From Ochotona curzoniae (taxonomy: Eukaryota; Chordata; Mammalia; Lagomorpha; Ochotonidae): a stretch of DNA of 64,000 nt. The position numbers were made by a program, and so were the translations under genes. The notes under the pieces were generated by a model. It saw nothing but the letters and a program-made list of their open reading frames with translations. It was not told where the DNA came from and searched no databases. The stretch covers positions 23,922,501 through 23,986,500 of the forward strand of contig NW_024467106.1 of the NCBI RefSeq assembly GCF_017591425.1, read 5' to 3'. Shown here one piece after another: positions 23,505 to 34,736 of this stretch. Every line of letters starts with the position of its first letter. Within the stretch, counting starts at the first letter, position 1.

Positions 23505-24155
23505 CTTTTTTAAAGATTTATTTATTGGAAAGTTATATATACAGAGAGAAGGAGAGACACAGGGGAAGATCTGTCCACTGATTCACTCCCCAAGGGCTGC
23601 AATGGCCAGAGCTGAGCCAATCTGAAGCTTGGAACGAGAAGCTTCTTCTGTGACTCCTATGTGGGTATAATGTCCTGAGGCTTTTGGCTATCCTGGACTG
23701 CTTTCCCAGGTCACAAGCAGGGAGTTGGATGTGAAGTGGGGTTGCCAGGATTAGAACCACTGCCCAGGGCCTGGTTGCATGGCCTAGCTTCTAAAGTCCT
23801 CGCCTTGAATGCCCCAGGATCCCATATGGGTTCTGGTCCCTGCTGCTCCACTTCCCATCCAGCTCCCTGCTTGTGGCCTGGAAAAGCAGTTGAGGACGGC
23901 CCAAAGCCTTGGGACCCTGCACCCATGTGGGAGACCTGGAAGAAGTTCCTGGTTCCTGGCTTCCGATCAGCACAGCACCGGCCATTGCGCCTACTTGGGG
24001 AGTGAATCATCAGTCGGAGGATCTTCCTCTCTCTCCTCCTCTCTGTATATCTGACTTTGTGATAAAAATAAATCTTAAAAAAAAAAAAGAATCAGTGCCC
24101 ATATGGGATCTTGGTGCATGTAAGGCAAGTACTTTAGCTACTAGACTAACATGTT
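23505..24155 (-). mobile_element. CSINE, split by a second CSINE
   Basis: The host copy runs from its reverse tail ('tttttaaagatttatttattgg' near 23508) to 23766 and resumes at 24088-24155 with 'cagtgcccatatgggatc' and the tRNA-like 5' end. The two halves join at the same consensus point, where the second CSINE (23767-24087) inserted. Confidence 0.87.
23767..24087 (+). mobile_element. CSINE inserted within another CSINE
   Basis: Full-length plus-strand CSINE, from 'gggcctggttgcatggcc' to 'gataaaaataaatctt' and an A-run. The flanking repeat agaaccactgccca (23753-23766) and agaatcagtgccca (24088-24101) matches at 12 of 14 bases. The left flank belongs to the host SINE's B-box region, so this copy is the younger of the two. 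Confidence 0.93.
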
Positions 24156-25017
24156 GTTCTTAACGGTATGTTCTGAGGAAGGAGAAAATTTTCTCCTTGA
24201 ATTTGCTGAAATCAGATTTGTTTGACTCCTCAACCCAAGAGATATGGTGGCTAGATGTATAAATATACGTATGTACATATGTACATACTTACATACAAAT
24301 ACACAATGTATCATTTTTAAAATTTATTCTGCTGATTTTATTCTGAGATCAGTCAAGATGGTTAATTTAAATGAAGTTAAGGATACTGGATAATGTCAAA
24401 TTTTCCTTCAAGCTAAAGGACAATTTCATATGTATGAGATTTAATTTCCCCTCCATACATGGGAAATGGGAGCTTAAGAAATTTGTGATATTCACCACGA
24501 CTAGACGATCAGAATTAAGAGGCAGATGCTCTTGGGAGATACAGGCCAGCAGCTTTAAGGAGCCTGTCTCCTCTTGGGAAGTTTGTTTCATTATGTAAAA
24601 TTTTCTGTGTTTTTCTTTTATTAAAAATATGTAATGCTTTGTGGAGGTCAGTGTAATACTGCAATCCATATCTATGTACACACATATAAAGCATTTTTAA
24701 AAATTCATGGAAATGTATATTATGAAAGATTTGTACAAAAGATTTTGGTACCAAACTAAATGTTTACATTTTTCATTTTATTGTCTGAGGGGCAGTGAAA
24801 TAGAGGGTGACAATTTACTTGTTTGTTTCCCAAATGTCTGCATTGTAATGGTTTGGGCTAGGACAGAAACTGGGATGTTGGAACAAAATCCACTTTTCCA
24901 GTGTCTGTGGAAAAAGCTAAATTATTTGAGAAATTATTGCCTTTCAGGGTTTGCTGTGGCAGGAGGCTGGAGTCAGTAGCCAAGCCAGCACCAAACCAGC
25001 TACTCCTCTGTGGAAAT
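24156..25017. other. No gene recognised; TA/CA-rich tract
   Basis: A short (TACA/TATG)-like simple-sequence tract lies at about 24262-24305. The overlapping frames at 24367-24754 show no family features. Confidence 0.45.
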
Positions 25018-25030
25018 TGGACATCTTTTT

Positions 25031-25362
25031 TTTTTTTAAAGATTTATTTATTTTTATTATTATTTTTATTGGAAAGGCGGATATACAGAGAGGAGAGACA
25101 GAGAGGAAGATCTTCCGTGCAATGGTTCACTCCCCAAGTGAGCGCAATGGCTGATGCTATTCCGATCCAAAGCCAGGAGCCTCTTCCGGGTCTCCCACGC
25201 GGGTGCAGGGTCTCAAAGCTTTGGGCCGTCCTCGATTGCTTTCCCGGGCCACAGGCAGGGAGCTGGAAGGGAAGTGGGGCTGCTGGGATAGAACCGGCAC
25301 CCATATGGGATCCCAGGCATGCAAGGCAAGGACCTTAACCACTGCGCCACCACGCCGGGCCC
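25031..25362 (-). mobile_element. CSINE, young full-length copy
   Basis: Complete reverse CSINE with a TTATT-repeat tail and GGGCCCGGCG (minus strand) at 25362. The perfect flanking repeat tggacatcttttt is at 25018-25030 and 25363-25375. The target is the A-rich tail of the older CSINE that follows. Confidence 0.95.
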
Positions 25363-25375
25363 TGGACATCTTTTT

Positions 25376-25680
25376 AAAATTTATTTTGAAAGTCAGAGTT
25401 AGAGAGCAAGAGAGCATACAGAGATCTTTTATCCACTGATTCACTCCCTGGATGGCTGCCATGTCTGGTGCTGGGCCAGTCCAAAGGCAGGAGCTTCTTC
25501 TAATGCCCAATGAGGGGGATAGGAGTCCAGGTACTTCGAATGTCATCTATTGCTTTTCCAGGCCATTAGCAGAGAGCTCTATTGGAGGTAGAGCAGCTGA
25601 GAAATCAACTGTACCAGTAAGGGATTTAGGAGTTGCCTGTGGCAGTTTTACATGCTATGCCATAATGCTAACCCCAGAAG
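25376..25680 (-). mobile_element. Older CSINE subfamily copy
   Basis: Reverse CSINE with rabbit-like features ('gaaagtcagagttagagagcaagagag', 'tccactgattcactccctggatggctg'). It is more diverged than the copy beside it. The tRNA-like end is worn ('atgctatgccataatgctaac'). Confidence 0.82.
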
Positions 25681-25834
25681 TCAGCTTGTAAACTGGTTGC
25701 TTAATCTCTAGGCACATAAACCTGTTCCTCCACTAACTTTCAGAAGTATCCATATAAAATATGTGATGATGACAACAGGCAAGTTAGCATTTCCATGCCC
25801 TGAAGTATTTTAAAATGATGGTTAGTAATAATTA

Positions 25835-26040
25835 CATGTATTTCTGAGGTACAGTGAAAAATCTCACTATATATATACTATGTGCACTGATCAGATCATG
25901 GTAATTAACCTTTCTGTGTTCTGATTATTTTATATTTGGACATTTTGATTTCTTCTAGTTACTCATAAAATATGTATTACTTTATTATAAGCTCTAGTAA
26001 CCTTAGTTGTCCTGTAAAAAAGAGTTTATTCCTTTCAATT
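25835..26040 (+). mobile_element. Old L1 3' UTR fragment, sense
   Basis: Diverged L1 3' UTR. 'gcactgatcagatcatggtaattaacc' and the 'ttataagctctagtaaccttagttgtcctgt' stretch, followed by 'gtttattcctttcaattgac', follow the L1MA/L1MB order. Confidence 0.65.
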
Positions 26041-26244
26041 GACTAGATCTTGGAACGGATTGCACAGATTCCTTTTATAAGCTTCCATCCCCTATACTTG
26101 CCTTCGTCTCTAATAATTTCCAATATATCTTTAGGCCGAGTTTGCTTTTGTTCTGTTGTTGTTGTTATTTTCCATGTAGTTGAGAGAAAGCACACACAGC
26201 ACTTCTCTCTCTCTGTCTGACTTACGTTGTTATTTACGCAAGGG

Positions 26245-26765
26245 TAGTTCAACATGCACAGATCAATACAAATAACGTCGACTGAATGTTGTTGCTTTTG
26301 ATTTTTATTCCTTTGTGGCCTGAGAATATGCATGATATAATTTCAATCAATTTAAATTTGAAGAGAGCCGATTTTTGGCCTCCTATAGTCTACCCTAGAA
26401 AATGTTCCGTGTATTGATGTGTACATATAGTGTCCATTGCACGACTGGTGTGATTTAACCTCTGTATATCTATGTAATTTTCTGTCCGGAGGATATTTTC
26501 ATCGATGTGGGCTGTTGAACTCATCTGCTGTTACTAAACTGGATTCCATCTCTCCACTTAGTCCTAACACTGTTTGTTGCATATTTCTGGGTGGTCTTGT
26601 GCTGGATACACATATATTTATGATTATCATAGTTTCTTGATCTATTGATCCCTTTATGGCTGTCTTTATCTTTGCTTACAGTTTTTATTTAAAGAGTTTG
26701 TCTTTGCTTACAGTTTTTATTTAAAGTCTGCTAATGATCACAGTGAATCTTTTGGGTCTTTTATT
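26245..26765 (-). mobile_element. Old L1 ORF2 fragment, antisense
   Basis: The complement of L1 ORF2: 'cctgagaatatgcatgatataatttcaat', 'ctaccctagaaaatgttccgtgta', 'ggattccatctctcc', 'gctggatacacatatatttatgatt' and 'attgatccctttatggctgtcttta' occur in consensus order. A 24-base unit (tttgcttacagtttttatttaaag) is present twice at about 26671-26724, a private tandem duplication. Confidence 0.75.
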
Positions 26766-26869
26766 CACTCACTTCCAGAGATATAATTTACAAAGGCCTT
26801 GGGTCACTCATGATTCATTAACTGTAGAGCATCTCAGTGTACAGGAAAGCCTGTGGCTTTTGAGCAACA

Positions 26870-27030
26870 AATATTTTCCATTTAACACTTCATTTTTGCC
26901 AACCGGGGAAACTGATGACCCTCATTGAGACTCAGCTTATTTGTAAGTTTGACAAGATTTCTTTATCAGAGTTGTTGTAAGAAATAGAGACATTTCGTGC
27001 CCAAAAGATAGGAAGTATTCAGTGTTCGTG
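26870..27030 (+). mobile_element. Possible MIR
   Basis: 'gagactcagcttatttgtaa' followed by 'agttgttgtaagaaatagaga' lies in the order of the MIR 3' half. Weak, judged by eye only. Confidence 0.4.
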
Positions 27031-28018
27031 TTAGGTTTTTCTTTGTACTGTGAGATTTTAAAATTTTCTTCTTAACTCTCATTTTACCATTTCCTCTTTA
27101 TTTGACTGTTTGACTTACTGACCCTGACATTTTCTTTCTCCATTTAAACAAGATCCATTGCAATCATAGTGCAAATAGTTGAAGCAAAAGAGAGTGACTG
27201 TTTTTTGAAAATATGGTCCCTTTATCCCTGAATTTATTTATCTAACACCACTCCTAACTCACCTGTTCAGTTTCAATGGATCAAGGCTTGTAAAGTATAT
27301 GATGTGCAGTGACCTGATGCAGCTAGAGAGAAAGGGCAGAAAACATTTTAGTGCCATTGGTCTGGATTCTGATAGAAGCAGACTGAGATTGTAAATGGTT
27401 ACTAACTTGACTACCAGACCAAAATTTGGATTTGATGTGTTAGTCTCCCTCTTCTCCCAGATCTATATATAATAAGATATTCCTGAAAAGTATCTCAAAC
27501 TTTCAATTTCTAGTGATGGTGCAGTGTCAGGTGGCAGAATACTTTGAATGAGACAAGCTGTTATGACAAAGTTTGAACAATTATGAAAAAATCCTAACTA
27601 TTTGAAGGCACTGTAGAGTGGTCAGAAGCATGCAGAAATGGATAAGAAACCAATCTCTGAAAGAGGTTAACTACACCTGGTGACATACATTTCTGGCTTT
27701 CTGTTAAGGTTACTATGTGATATGTGAAGTTGATGGCATTCCAGTAGAAACTTGCAATTTGTTGCACTGAGACGCTGGAGGTTAGAATGTGGGACTACCA
27801 AAGCAACTGTAAATTTAGGAGGGGCTTTTTTAAAGGATAGGAAAAAAGGGAAAACCTAAACTGTTTCTATAATTTGCCACTGGATCCTTGACTATCTATT
27901 GATAAGACATGAATTGACCCTTCTTAGAACCCAAAGATAAATGATAATCAGAAGGCAAAAGAGTTGAGCAGCTCTTTTAGAAGTTGGCATCCAATTCCAC
28001 CAAAGAGAGTCCTTGGTA
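27031..28018. other. No gene recognised
   Basis: Unassigned intergenic sequence. The longer frames show no family features. Confidence 0.45.
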
Positions 28019-28033
28019 AATGCTTGTGGATTT

Positions 28034-28173
28034 TTTTTAAATTGTTATTAACAGTGTATCATGTGATACAGTTTTATAGGCACTGGGGATTCCCCCTACC
28101 CCTCCCCCCATAGTGGATTCCTCCACCTTGCTGCATAACCACAGTTCAAGTTCAGCTGAGATTCCTTCATTGC
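28034..28173 (-). mobile_element. Very short L1 3'-end insertion
   Basis: About 140 bases of the L1 3' terminus on the minus strand: poly(A) (T-run at 28030-28038), 'ttgttattaaca', the TGTGATACAG segment and the polypurine block (C-runs at 28091-28108). The direct repeats aatgcttgtggattt (28019-28033) and aatgtttgtggattt (28174-28188) differ at one base. This is a complete, extremely 5'-truncated insertion. Confidence 0.88.
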
Positions 28174-28188
28174 AATGTTTGTGGATTT

Positions 28189-29239
28189 CTGCTGAAACTC
28201 AGTCTCATTATTCTTGTCTGATGGGGATTCTGGATCAGAATAGTGGTCATGATCATAAATGAAACATTTATCTCACACAAGAGTAAGAAAATTTAAATGA
28301 ACAGGCCTGATGTTTTATTACTTTGGTACATTCTGTAGCTTAGGTAACATTATTAAATATCCATCCATTATAGTTTCTGGGTTTATTTGTTGTAAGTATT
28401 TCTTATTGCAGGGAACCTCTGCAAAAGGTATTTAATAATTAAGATGATTTTATGTTGCTGTTAGTCTCTAGACAATGGTCTAGTTGATAAGGGGTCTATA
28501 ATGGACCACATGACTTTTCTACTCTTTCCAGGGAGATTTCTCCCAAGAAGGGAATACACAGATTTTATGCCAGTTGTTTCAATTCTGCATCTGTTAACAA
28601 ATGGACATTTTCTGCCATTATGTTTTTTTTACAACTTACATGATGTGATTTATTATTAGTTTAAGGTGGAATGAAACTCAGGAGCCATAGTATAATCACA
28701 AGAGAAATTACTGTAAATCTTTGCAATAAGTTTAGCTGAAGAGATAATAAAAACAGTGCACTAAGCCAAAATTTGATTACTAAGAAAAGAATACCGAATA
28801 CCATAAATAATAAAAATAGGAGGGACAGTTAGAAAAATTTAGTAAGATGATAAATTGAATTTAAAACATATTAGTCATTCCATTACAATGGACTAACATC
28901 CATGTATTGATCTTTTTTAAAGAACACTAAAACTTTTCTTTTTTAAATTTTATATAAATAACAGTGGTGACGTTGAAAATTAAAGGCTAAAGTATGATAA
29001 AGACTAAATGGAAGAAAACTGTACTAATTATGTAATAGTTAAATTAAAGAGGCTGATTATTTCTAAATCAATGGGAAAATGTGAAAACAACAGAGTAAAA
29101 TAAAAGGTGAGTGTATCAAGAGAAATAGAATAGCTTTATAGCCAAGGGGAAAATAAGCTGAAAGTCAGATCTAGATGTTTTAACTGTTTCATTAATTAGA
29201 GAAAAATTAATTTTAGAAGTTAAAAAAAGATCAAACTGT
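28189..29239. other. No gene recognised; A-rich
   Basis: AT-rich, purine-biased towards the right end. Part of 28880-29239 may be a further decayed piece of the L1 that follows, but no landmark proves it. Confidence 0.45.
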
Positions 29240-29910
29240 TAAAATACCATTAACATTCTCAAAATGTGCATTTCTTTTAGGAGAAAATGGAAGAGTCACT
29301 GGCATATAGCACATTCTAGTTGCAAAACAAATCTCAGTGTGTTTTAGAATGATGAAAATACGTTGAATGTATCCTCTCAATAATACTGAATTAAAGAAGA
29401 AGCCAATAATTATAATAATCAGAAAATTACAAAATGTGTAACTTAAGTGACACCCTCCTAGATAACTGATGTGTCTAAAAAGAAATCACAGATGAAACTA
29501 AGATATACTTCAAATTGAACCTGGAAACATTGAAGATCAAAATGTTGGGGCTGCCACCCAAGCACTCTTTAGAAAGAAAGATCAGTTATGTAAGATTTCA
29601 AAAGCAAAACACTGGGAGGGGGGAGAGGAAGAGAAGAGTAGCTCAAGATATGTAGAAGAAAATAGTAAGTAGCAGAAGCAAATCAAAAGAAAAATGAAAA
29701 TATATCAGAAAAATGAAGCAAAAAGTTGGAATATTTTGAAAGACAAATAGAATTGATAACTTATTATGAAAAAAGGTAAAAATAAAAATTAAACATTTTA
29801 GGAATGAAATAATAGTATTCCTACACTTCATACAGATTTTTTTTAAGTGAGTAAAGGATATTATTAAGAATTTATTAGAAAAGTTAAGTGTATATATTTG
29901 TTGGAAATTG
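29240..29910 (+). mobile_element. Old L1 ORF2 fragment, sense
   Basis: Diverged plus-strand ORF2 sequence around the endonuclease to reverse transcriptase junction. Landmarks are 'attctcaaaatgtgcat', 'gcacattctag...caaaacaaatctca', 'gacaccctcctagataactgatgtgtctaaaaagaaatcac' and 'aaaaagttggaatattttgaaagacaaatagaattgataa'. No reading frame survives. Confidence 0.65.
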
Positions 29911-30419
29911 CTGTTTACCAAGACTGATACATTAAGAAATAAAAAAGATGAATAGATATTTAACAATTAAAGGTGTTGATGTGGTAGCTAAAAGCTTCTC
30001 TACAGAGAAAACTTCATATTTTAATACCTTTATTAGTGAATTATTTAATATGTGATCAGCAATATCACTTTTTGTGGACTGTATTCATTAATCTCTATAA
30101 GAGCCATTTCTATAACTTATTTCTGCACAGAAATGTCATTAAAATCCAATAGGCATGATAAAATGCATACTTTTGAAATATTTATTTCCTATTTTGTTAA
30201 TTTTATTTTAAAACTAATGTTACTTGTGGCTACAAAATGTTTCATTTACTCCACTGTGAGGAAGTACATTTGTAGCTTTGTGTTTTAATTGTTCTTATTA
30301 ATAAAATCAGGATAAATTTCATGAATTCTATAGACATAGTTGCAAGAAGACTGCTACACTTCCCTTCCTTTCAGGTCCCACCATCTCCTCTTCCCTCCTT
30401 CCCTGTCTCCTCCATTCTG
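29911..30419. other. No gene recognised
   Basis: AT-rich, followed by a pyrimidine-rich tract at 30360-30420. Confidence 0.45.
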
Positions 30420-30485
30420 TTTCCATGGGGGATCCTGGTAAGAACAAGGTTAGGATTTAGCCACTGAGCTATCCTCAGGGTCCTG
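30420..30485 (-). mobile_element. CSINE 5'-end fragment
   Basis: Only the tRNA-like end of a reverse CSINE is left ('gggggatcctggtaag', 'ggatttagccactgagctatcctcagggtcc'). Confidence 0.65.
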
Positions 30486-30684
30486 ATCATCATTTAAATT
30501 AACATTTATCATGATAAAAGAGAAAAATTTGCTTGACATGTCAATAAATGCTTAAACACAAAAACAAGGAGGGATTTACAGAAATTAAAGCAATATTTAT
30601 GATAAAATCTGCCCGCAAAATAGCAATAATAAGAAACTCCTACAATATGATAAAGGATGGCTATGTATAACCTGAGCTAGATGT

Positions 30685-30925
30685 ATGGGTCTAGAGGTTT
30701 AGACACCAGTTAGGACCCTCATATCCCAAAGAAGAGTGTGTTGATCTGATGGCCCCCTCTGCTGCTGGTTCTAACATCCTGGTGATGCAGACTTGGTGTG
30801 GGGAGCCATAGTGATGGCTCATGTGATTGAGCTCTTACGACCCCTGTGGGAATTTGTATTCTCAGCTCCAGGTTACATTGTAGATATTTAGGAAGTGCAA
30901 CAGCATGGGAGCTCTCCTTGTGTGC
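30685..30925 (+). mobile_element. Old CSINE, divergent subfamily
   Basis: Plus-strand SINE resembling an older rabbit subfamily: 'gttaggaccctcatatccc', 'gggagccatagtgatggctcatgtgattgagct' and a 'catgggagctctcc' end. It is truncated at both ends. Confidence 0.6.
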
Positions 30926-31164
30926 CTGGGGTGGAGTGGCAGGGTCGGTATACAAGCAAAACCCTGAGCTAATATCAGATAGAGTAGAAGAACAGATAGA
31001 ATGTTTTAACTTTTACAAGAGAATAAATTACTGATGTTTTTAATTGGTAATGTTTTGAAACCTGGCTAGATAATTTTCCACATTCCCAAGGTTGAAAAAT
31101 ATTCTTGGTTCCGTATAAATTTTATAAATTGATACTTGCTTTTATCTTGTTTTTAACTGGAGGA

Positions 31165-31445
31165 AATTTAGATAAAGATTTTTTAAAAAATTAATTACCA
31201 GAGTGACAAAGAGAAAGAGGTAGAGATGATCAGAGAGATTTTCCATCTAATGGACTGCTCCCCAAATGCTCCGGGCTAAACCAAAGCCAGGGTCTAGGAA
31301 TTCCATGTGATTCACCTGTGGGTGGCAGGCCCTCAATATTTGGGCTGTCATCTGCCTCCTTCTAGGTGTATTAGCTGGATCAGAATGAGTATCCAGAAGT
31401 AGCCTAGGCAGTGTTTTGACCAGTTACATCACAGGTCAGACCCTA
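31165..31445 (-). mobile_element. Old CSINE
   Basis: Reverse SINE with 'gacaaagagaaagaggtagag', 'tccatctaatggactgctccccaaa' and 'gggctgtcatctgcctccttctaggtgtattagctgga'. Diverged, with the 5' end worn. Confidence 0.75.
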
Positions 31446-32720
31446 GATTATCTTTAATGCTCCCTTTCAATCCTAACACCTCTGAACTCAGATTCTTGAT
31501 ACTTTGACACCAAACTATAACAGTTCTTTCTTAGAGGGCTATAGTGAGTGCATTGGAATTGCTAATTTGTGCATGTATGTTCCTGTATAAAATATAAAGT
31601 ATATATAATATCAAATATGTTTAGTGTATACATATATGTATAAAAGGTTATAACCTTTTTTCATTTGATAATCACAAGTGTGAGCAGGTTAATAAGAGGG
31701 TGCTTCAAAAAGTTCATCAAAAATGCAATAAAAGATATGTTAATTTGGTACAAAAAATTATGGAGTGACTTTCTGACTGTAGTGTAGGCACTGAGGATAA
31801 AACTCAAAGAGTAGGTAAGTAGGTGATTACATGGTGATCTATTAGGGAGCCCAACCAATGTGAGGAACTGCAGGTGACCAAGACTGGAAGCTATGAGAAT
31901 TCTACACTGAGTCTGAAGAGCAGAGATGAATGTTTCCTTTATGGAATGGTGTTCAAAATACCCAGAAGGCTAAAGCCACTTGGTGAAATAAGTAACAATT
32001 CAGACATGAACCTGAGAGGTGGACCTGACTCTCTACCCGTATGTGTTTTCTACTTCTGGCGTTGTTAGCTCATGGGAAACCTCACATGACTAACAAAGAG
32101 ATATGAGTATGGTATGGTAATGCAGAGAGAAATTGGGAGTAAACCTATCAGTTTTCTGTAAAATTAAATGAGCTGAGATATTCTAGCAATGCCACTATGT
32201 ATGTGCCCCATCTCTGATTGTGGCACAAGTCAAAAACTTAGTGGATACAGTTAAACAATCAAATGATTTCTTCAGAACAATGGTATTAAGGAAATAGTTG
32301 AAACAGAACTGGAAATGTGTATTCCGAAATGTGGGAAACTCCTAAGTAGGGCCAGCGGATCCAGGGATTCCTTTTGCTTGGATGAAGTCCGTCTGCTTTA
32401 AAACCAGCCTTTCTAACACTCCCGCCCCAGACCCTCCCTCTAAAAAACAGCAATAACAGAAAAGCAAGCAAGTGAAGACCATTTCTGTGTGCTCTTTTCC
32501 TGCTCTTGAATGGCCCCAACTTAACATTACTCTTAGTTGCTATACATAAGATACTCAGATGCTCTAAGCAGGGCAGTCTAGAATAACGACAAAACTATTT
32601 CTAAGGCACTTATGTAAGATAATATTCTCCACTGTGACCTGGGAATGAGTTACACAGGGCATCACAGAAAATCCTTATCAGTGTTGAATTTCGGAAGTTA
32701 TAATAAAATTCAATTCAATG
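31446..32720. other. No gene recognised; one unclassified short repeat
   Basis: 31692-31760 ('gagggtgcttcaaaaagttcatc', 'ttaatttggtacaaaa') resembles 9659-9725. The remainder is unassigned. Confidence 0.45.
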
Positions 32721-33054
32721 AGGGGCCAACATAGTGATGTGGCATGTTAATCCTCAGTCTGGGTGTTGGCATCCCATATGGATGCTTGTTCTAGGCCTGG
32801 CTGCTCCATTTCCAATCCAGTTCCCTGCTTATGACCTGAGAAACCAGAAGAGTATAGCTCAAGTTCTTGGGTCCCTGCACTCATGAGGAAGGCGTAGAAG
32901 AGGCTCCTGATTCCTGACTTTGGAGCAGCTGAGTGTTGGCTGCTGTGGCCTTTTGGGGAGGAAACCAGTGAATAAGAGGGAGAGCTCCCTTTCTGTTTCT
33001 CCTTCTCTCTGTAAATATGTCCTTTAAATAAAAGTAACTAAATCTGCAAAACAG
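32721..33054 (+). mobile_element. CSINE, older full-length copy
   Basis: Plus-strand CSINE starting 'aggggccaacatagtgatgtggc', with 'gcatcccatatgg', 'ctgctccatttccaatccagttccctgctta' and a 'ctgtaaatatgtcctttaaata' tail. The possible flanking repeat tcaatgag at 32714-32721 and 33083-33090 would place the following G-run inside the insertion. Confidence 0.87.
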
Positions 33055-33055
33055 T

Positions 33056-33073
33056 GGGGGGGGGGGTGGGGGG
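33056..33073 (+). repeat. G-run at a CSINE 3' end
   Basis: Eleven G, one T, six G, directly after the CSINE tail. Guanine runs of this kind can form G-quadruplexes and are prone to length error. Confidence 0.85.
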
Positions 33074-33837
33074 AGCACAGCTCAATGAGTGCAAAAAAGG
33101 AGAATTTTGCAACATTGAGTTGTAAAATATTGCATTTAAGAAATACAGGCAGATTAAAATGATCAGTTTGCTAAATATGAACCAAAGAGCAGCAAGTGGT
33201 AGAACTGGAATGGTATATGGGCAGTCTGTGTCAGTTCAGGAGCTCATACTTTGCATTTTAGATAAGGGAGAGGGAAGGGTTTTTGCTTGCTTATTTTTTC
33301 CAGACAAAATAACAGGATCAATGTGATTTGAATTTTTATTAAATCACTTCTGCAGGATTGTGAGAAGGGTTGGTAATATGTTAAGACTGAAGTACAAATT
33401 TTTATATTAAAGTGGATTGGGAAGAGTTTGAGGGCTGACATCCAAAATACTCACACCTGTCTATTACTTGGGTACAGGTTATAAGGGTTATATATTTAGT
33501 ATATAGTTAACTCCGTTCAGGGATTTAAAATGGCATAGGGAAATACAATTTGGGAAGATTGGGGAAGGGGGGGGGGTGGATGAAATGAGCTCTGAGCTAA
33601 GATCCTAAAAGGCCCAGGCAGGTGTTTACTTAAATGATTATTATTGTACACATTTGGAAATTCCTTAGAAAAATACAAAAATTTATTGACAGTGAGCACT
33701 GGGTGCCTGGCTGCCCAGTCCAGTGATCCCAGGAGGATTATGTTCAAGGTAAACCTTGAGAGCAATGTCTCCTGAATAGGGAGTTGGCTAGATTCCTTTG
33801 ACACTTCACTGATATCTACTGAAGAAGGTTGTTGGGA
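33074..33837. other. No gene recognised; second G-run
   Basis: Includes a run of ten G at 33567-33576. The overlapping frames show no family features. Confidence 0.45.
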
Positions 33838-33998
33838 TAGGCATTTTGCCTAGCAGTCAATAGGCTGCCTGGAATTTCTGCACCCCACCCAGGACTTGAT
33901 CTGGTCCAGCCGCTGCTTTTGGGAGCATTTGAAAAGTGTACTGGATTGCCAGCCTTTCTTTTTCTACCTTTCAAATAAATAAAAAGCCAAGTGTGAAA
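33838..33998 (+). mobile_element. Old CSINE with internal deletion
   Basis: Plus-strand remnant: 'gcctagcagtcaataggctgcctgg', then a later segment, 'ggtccagccgctgcttttgggagcatttg', then the 'ctacctttcaaataaataaaaag' tail. Confidence 0.7.
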
Positions 33999-34465
33999 AA
34001 AACTCCAGACAATCTAAGTCTGAAAGTTATGGGAAGTAAGAACCAAGTGATTCTGTGCCCTGGAGTCACGGATTGGGACTATGCTAGTAAAAAGATCATC
34101 AAAGATACATGAGATTTTGTAGCATTCTAGAAGCCCAGCAAGAGAAGGATTACCTCATTTAAATAGATGCTCTTTGTGTTACCTGGTTGCCTGTTTTAGT
34201 CAGCTTTTGGTTGTTACAATTGCTGGAATATGATAATGACTAAGTACAGATTTGCTAAATGAATAAATACTTCATCACGAAGGTCATGGTCCTGCAGACA
34301 AGCACAAGAGGACAGTCCAGGGAAGCCCATACTGACTTACCCTGACACAGCTCATGCATCAACTCTATTGCTTCATTTCTCTCAATATTGTCTTAAATGT
34401 TCCTTTGGAAGGATTAGCTACAACTATTTTTATAATTTTTCTCCTTGTATTTATTTACATTTAAA
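33999..34465. other. No gene recognised; possible old repeat
   Basis: 34194-34240 ('ttttagtcagcttttggttgttacaatt') recalls the start of a common mammalian interspersed repeat that I cannot name with certainty. Confidence 0.35.
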
Positions 34466-34736
34466 ATTTCATCTATTTAATTTATAGGCAGAAAGTCACA
34501 TAGAAGAAATGGAGAGGGAAATCTCCCCTTCACTGAGCTACTCCCCAAGCAACCAAAACTGCAGGGACTGGGCTGTGCCAAAACTGGAGCTAGGAACTCA
34601 ACTGGGTCTTCCATGTGAGTGGAAGGGATGACTTGAATCCTTGCCACTGCCTCAAGAACTCCTTCAGCAGGAAGCTGGAGTCCAGTCGCTTGATAGGCAA
34701 CTTTAGTGGCTTAATGCTAGGTTACCACCAGCCCTT
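34466..34736 (-). mobile_element. Old CSINE
   Basis: Reverse SINE with 'ggcagaaagtcacatagaagaaatggagag', 'ccttcactgagctactccccaag', 'gctaggaactcaactgggtcttccatgtgag' and 'aggaagctggagtcc'. Diverged. Confidence 0.75.
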
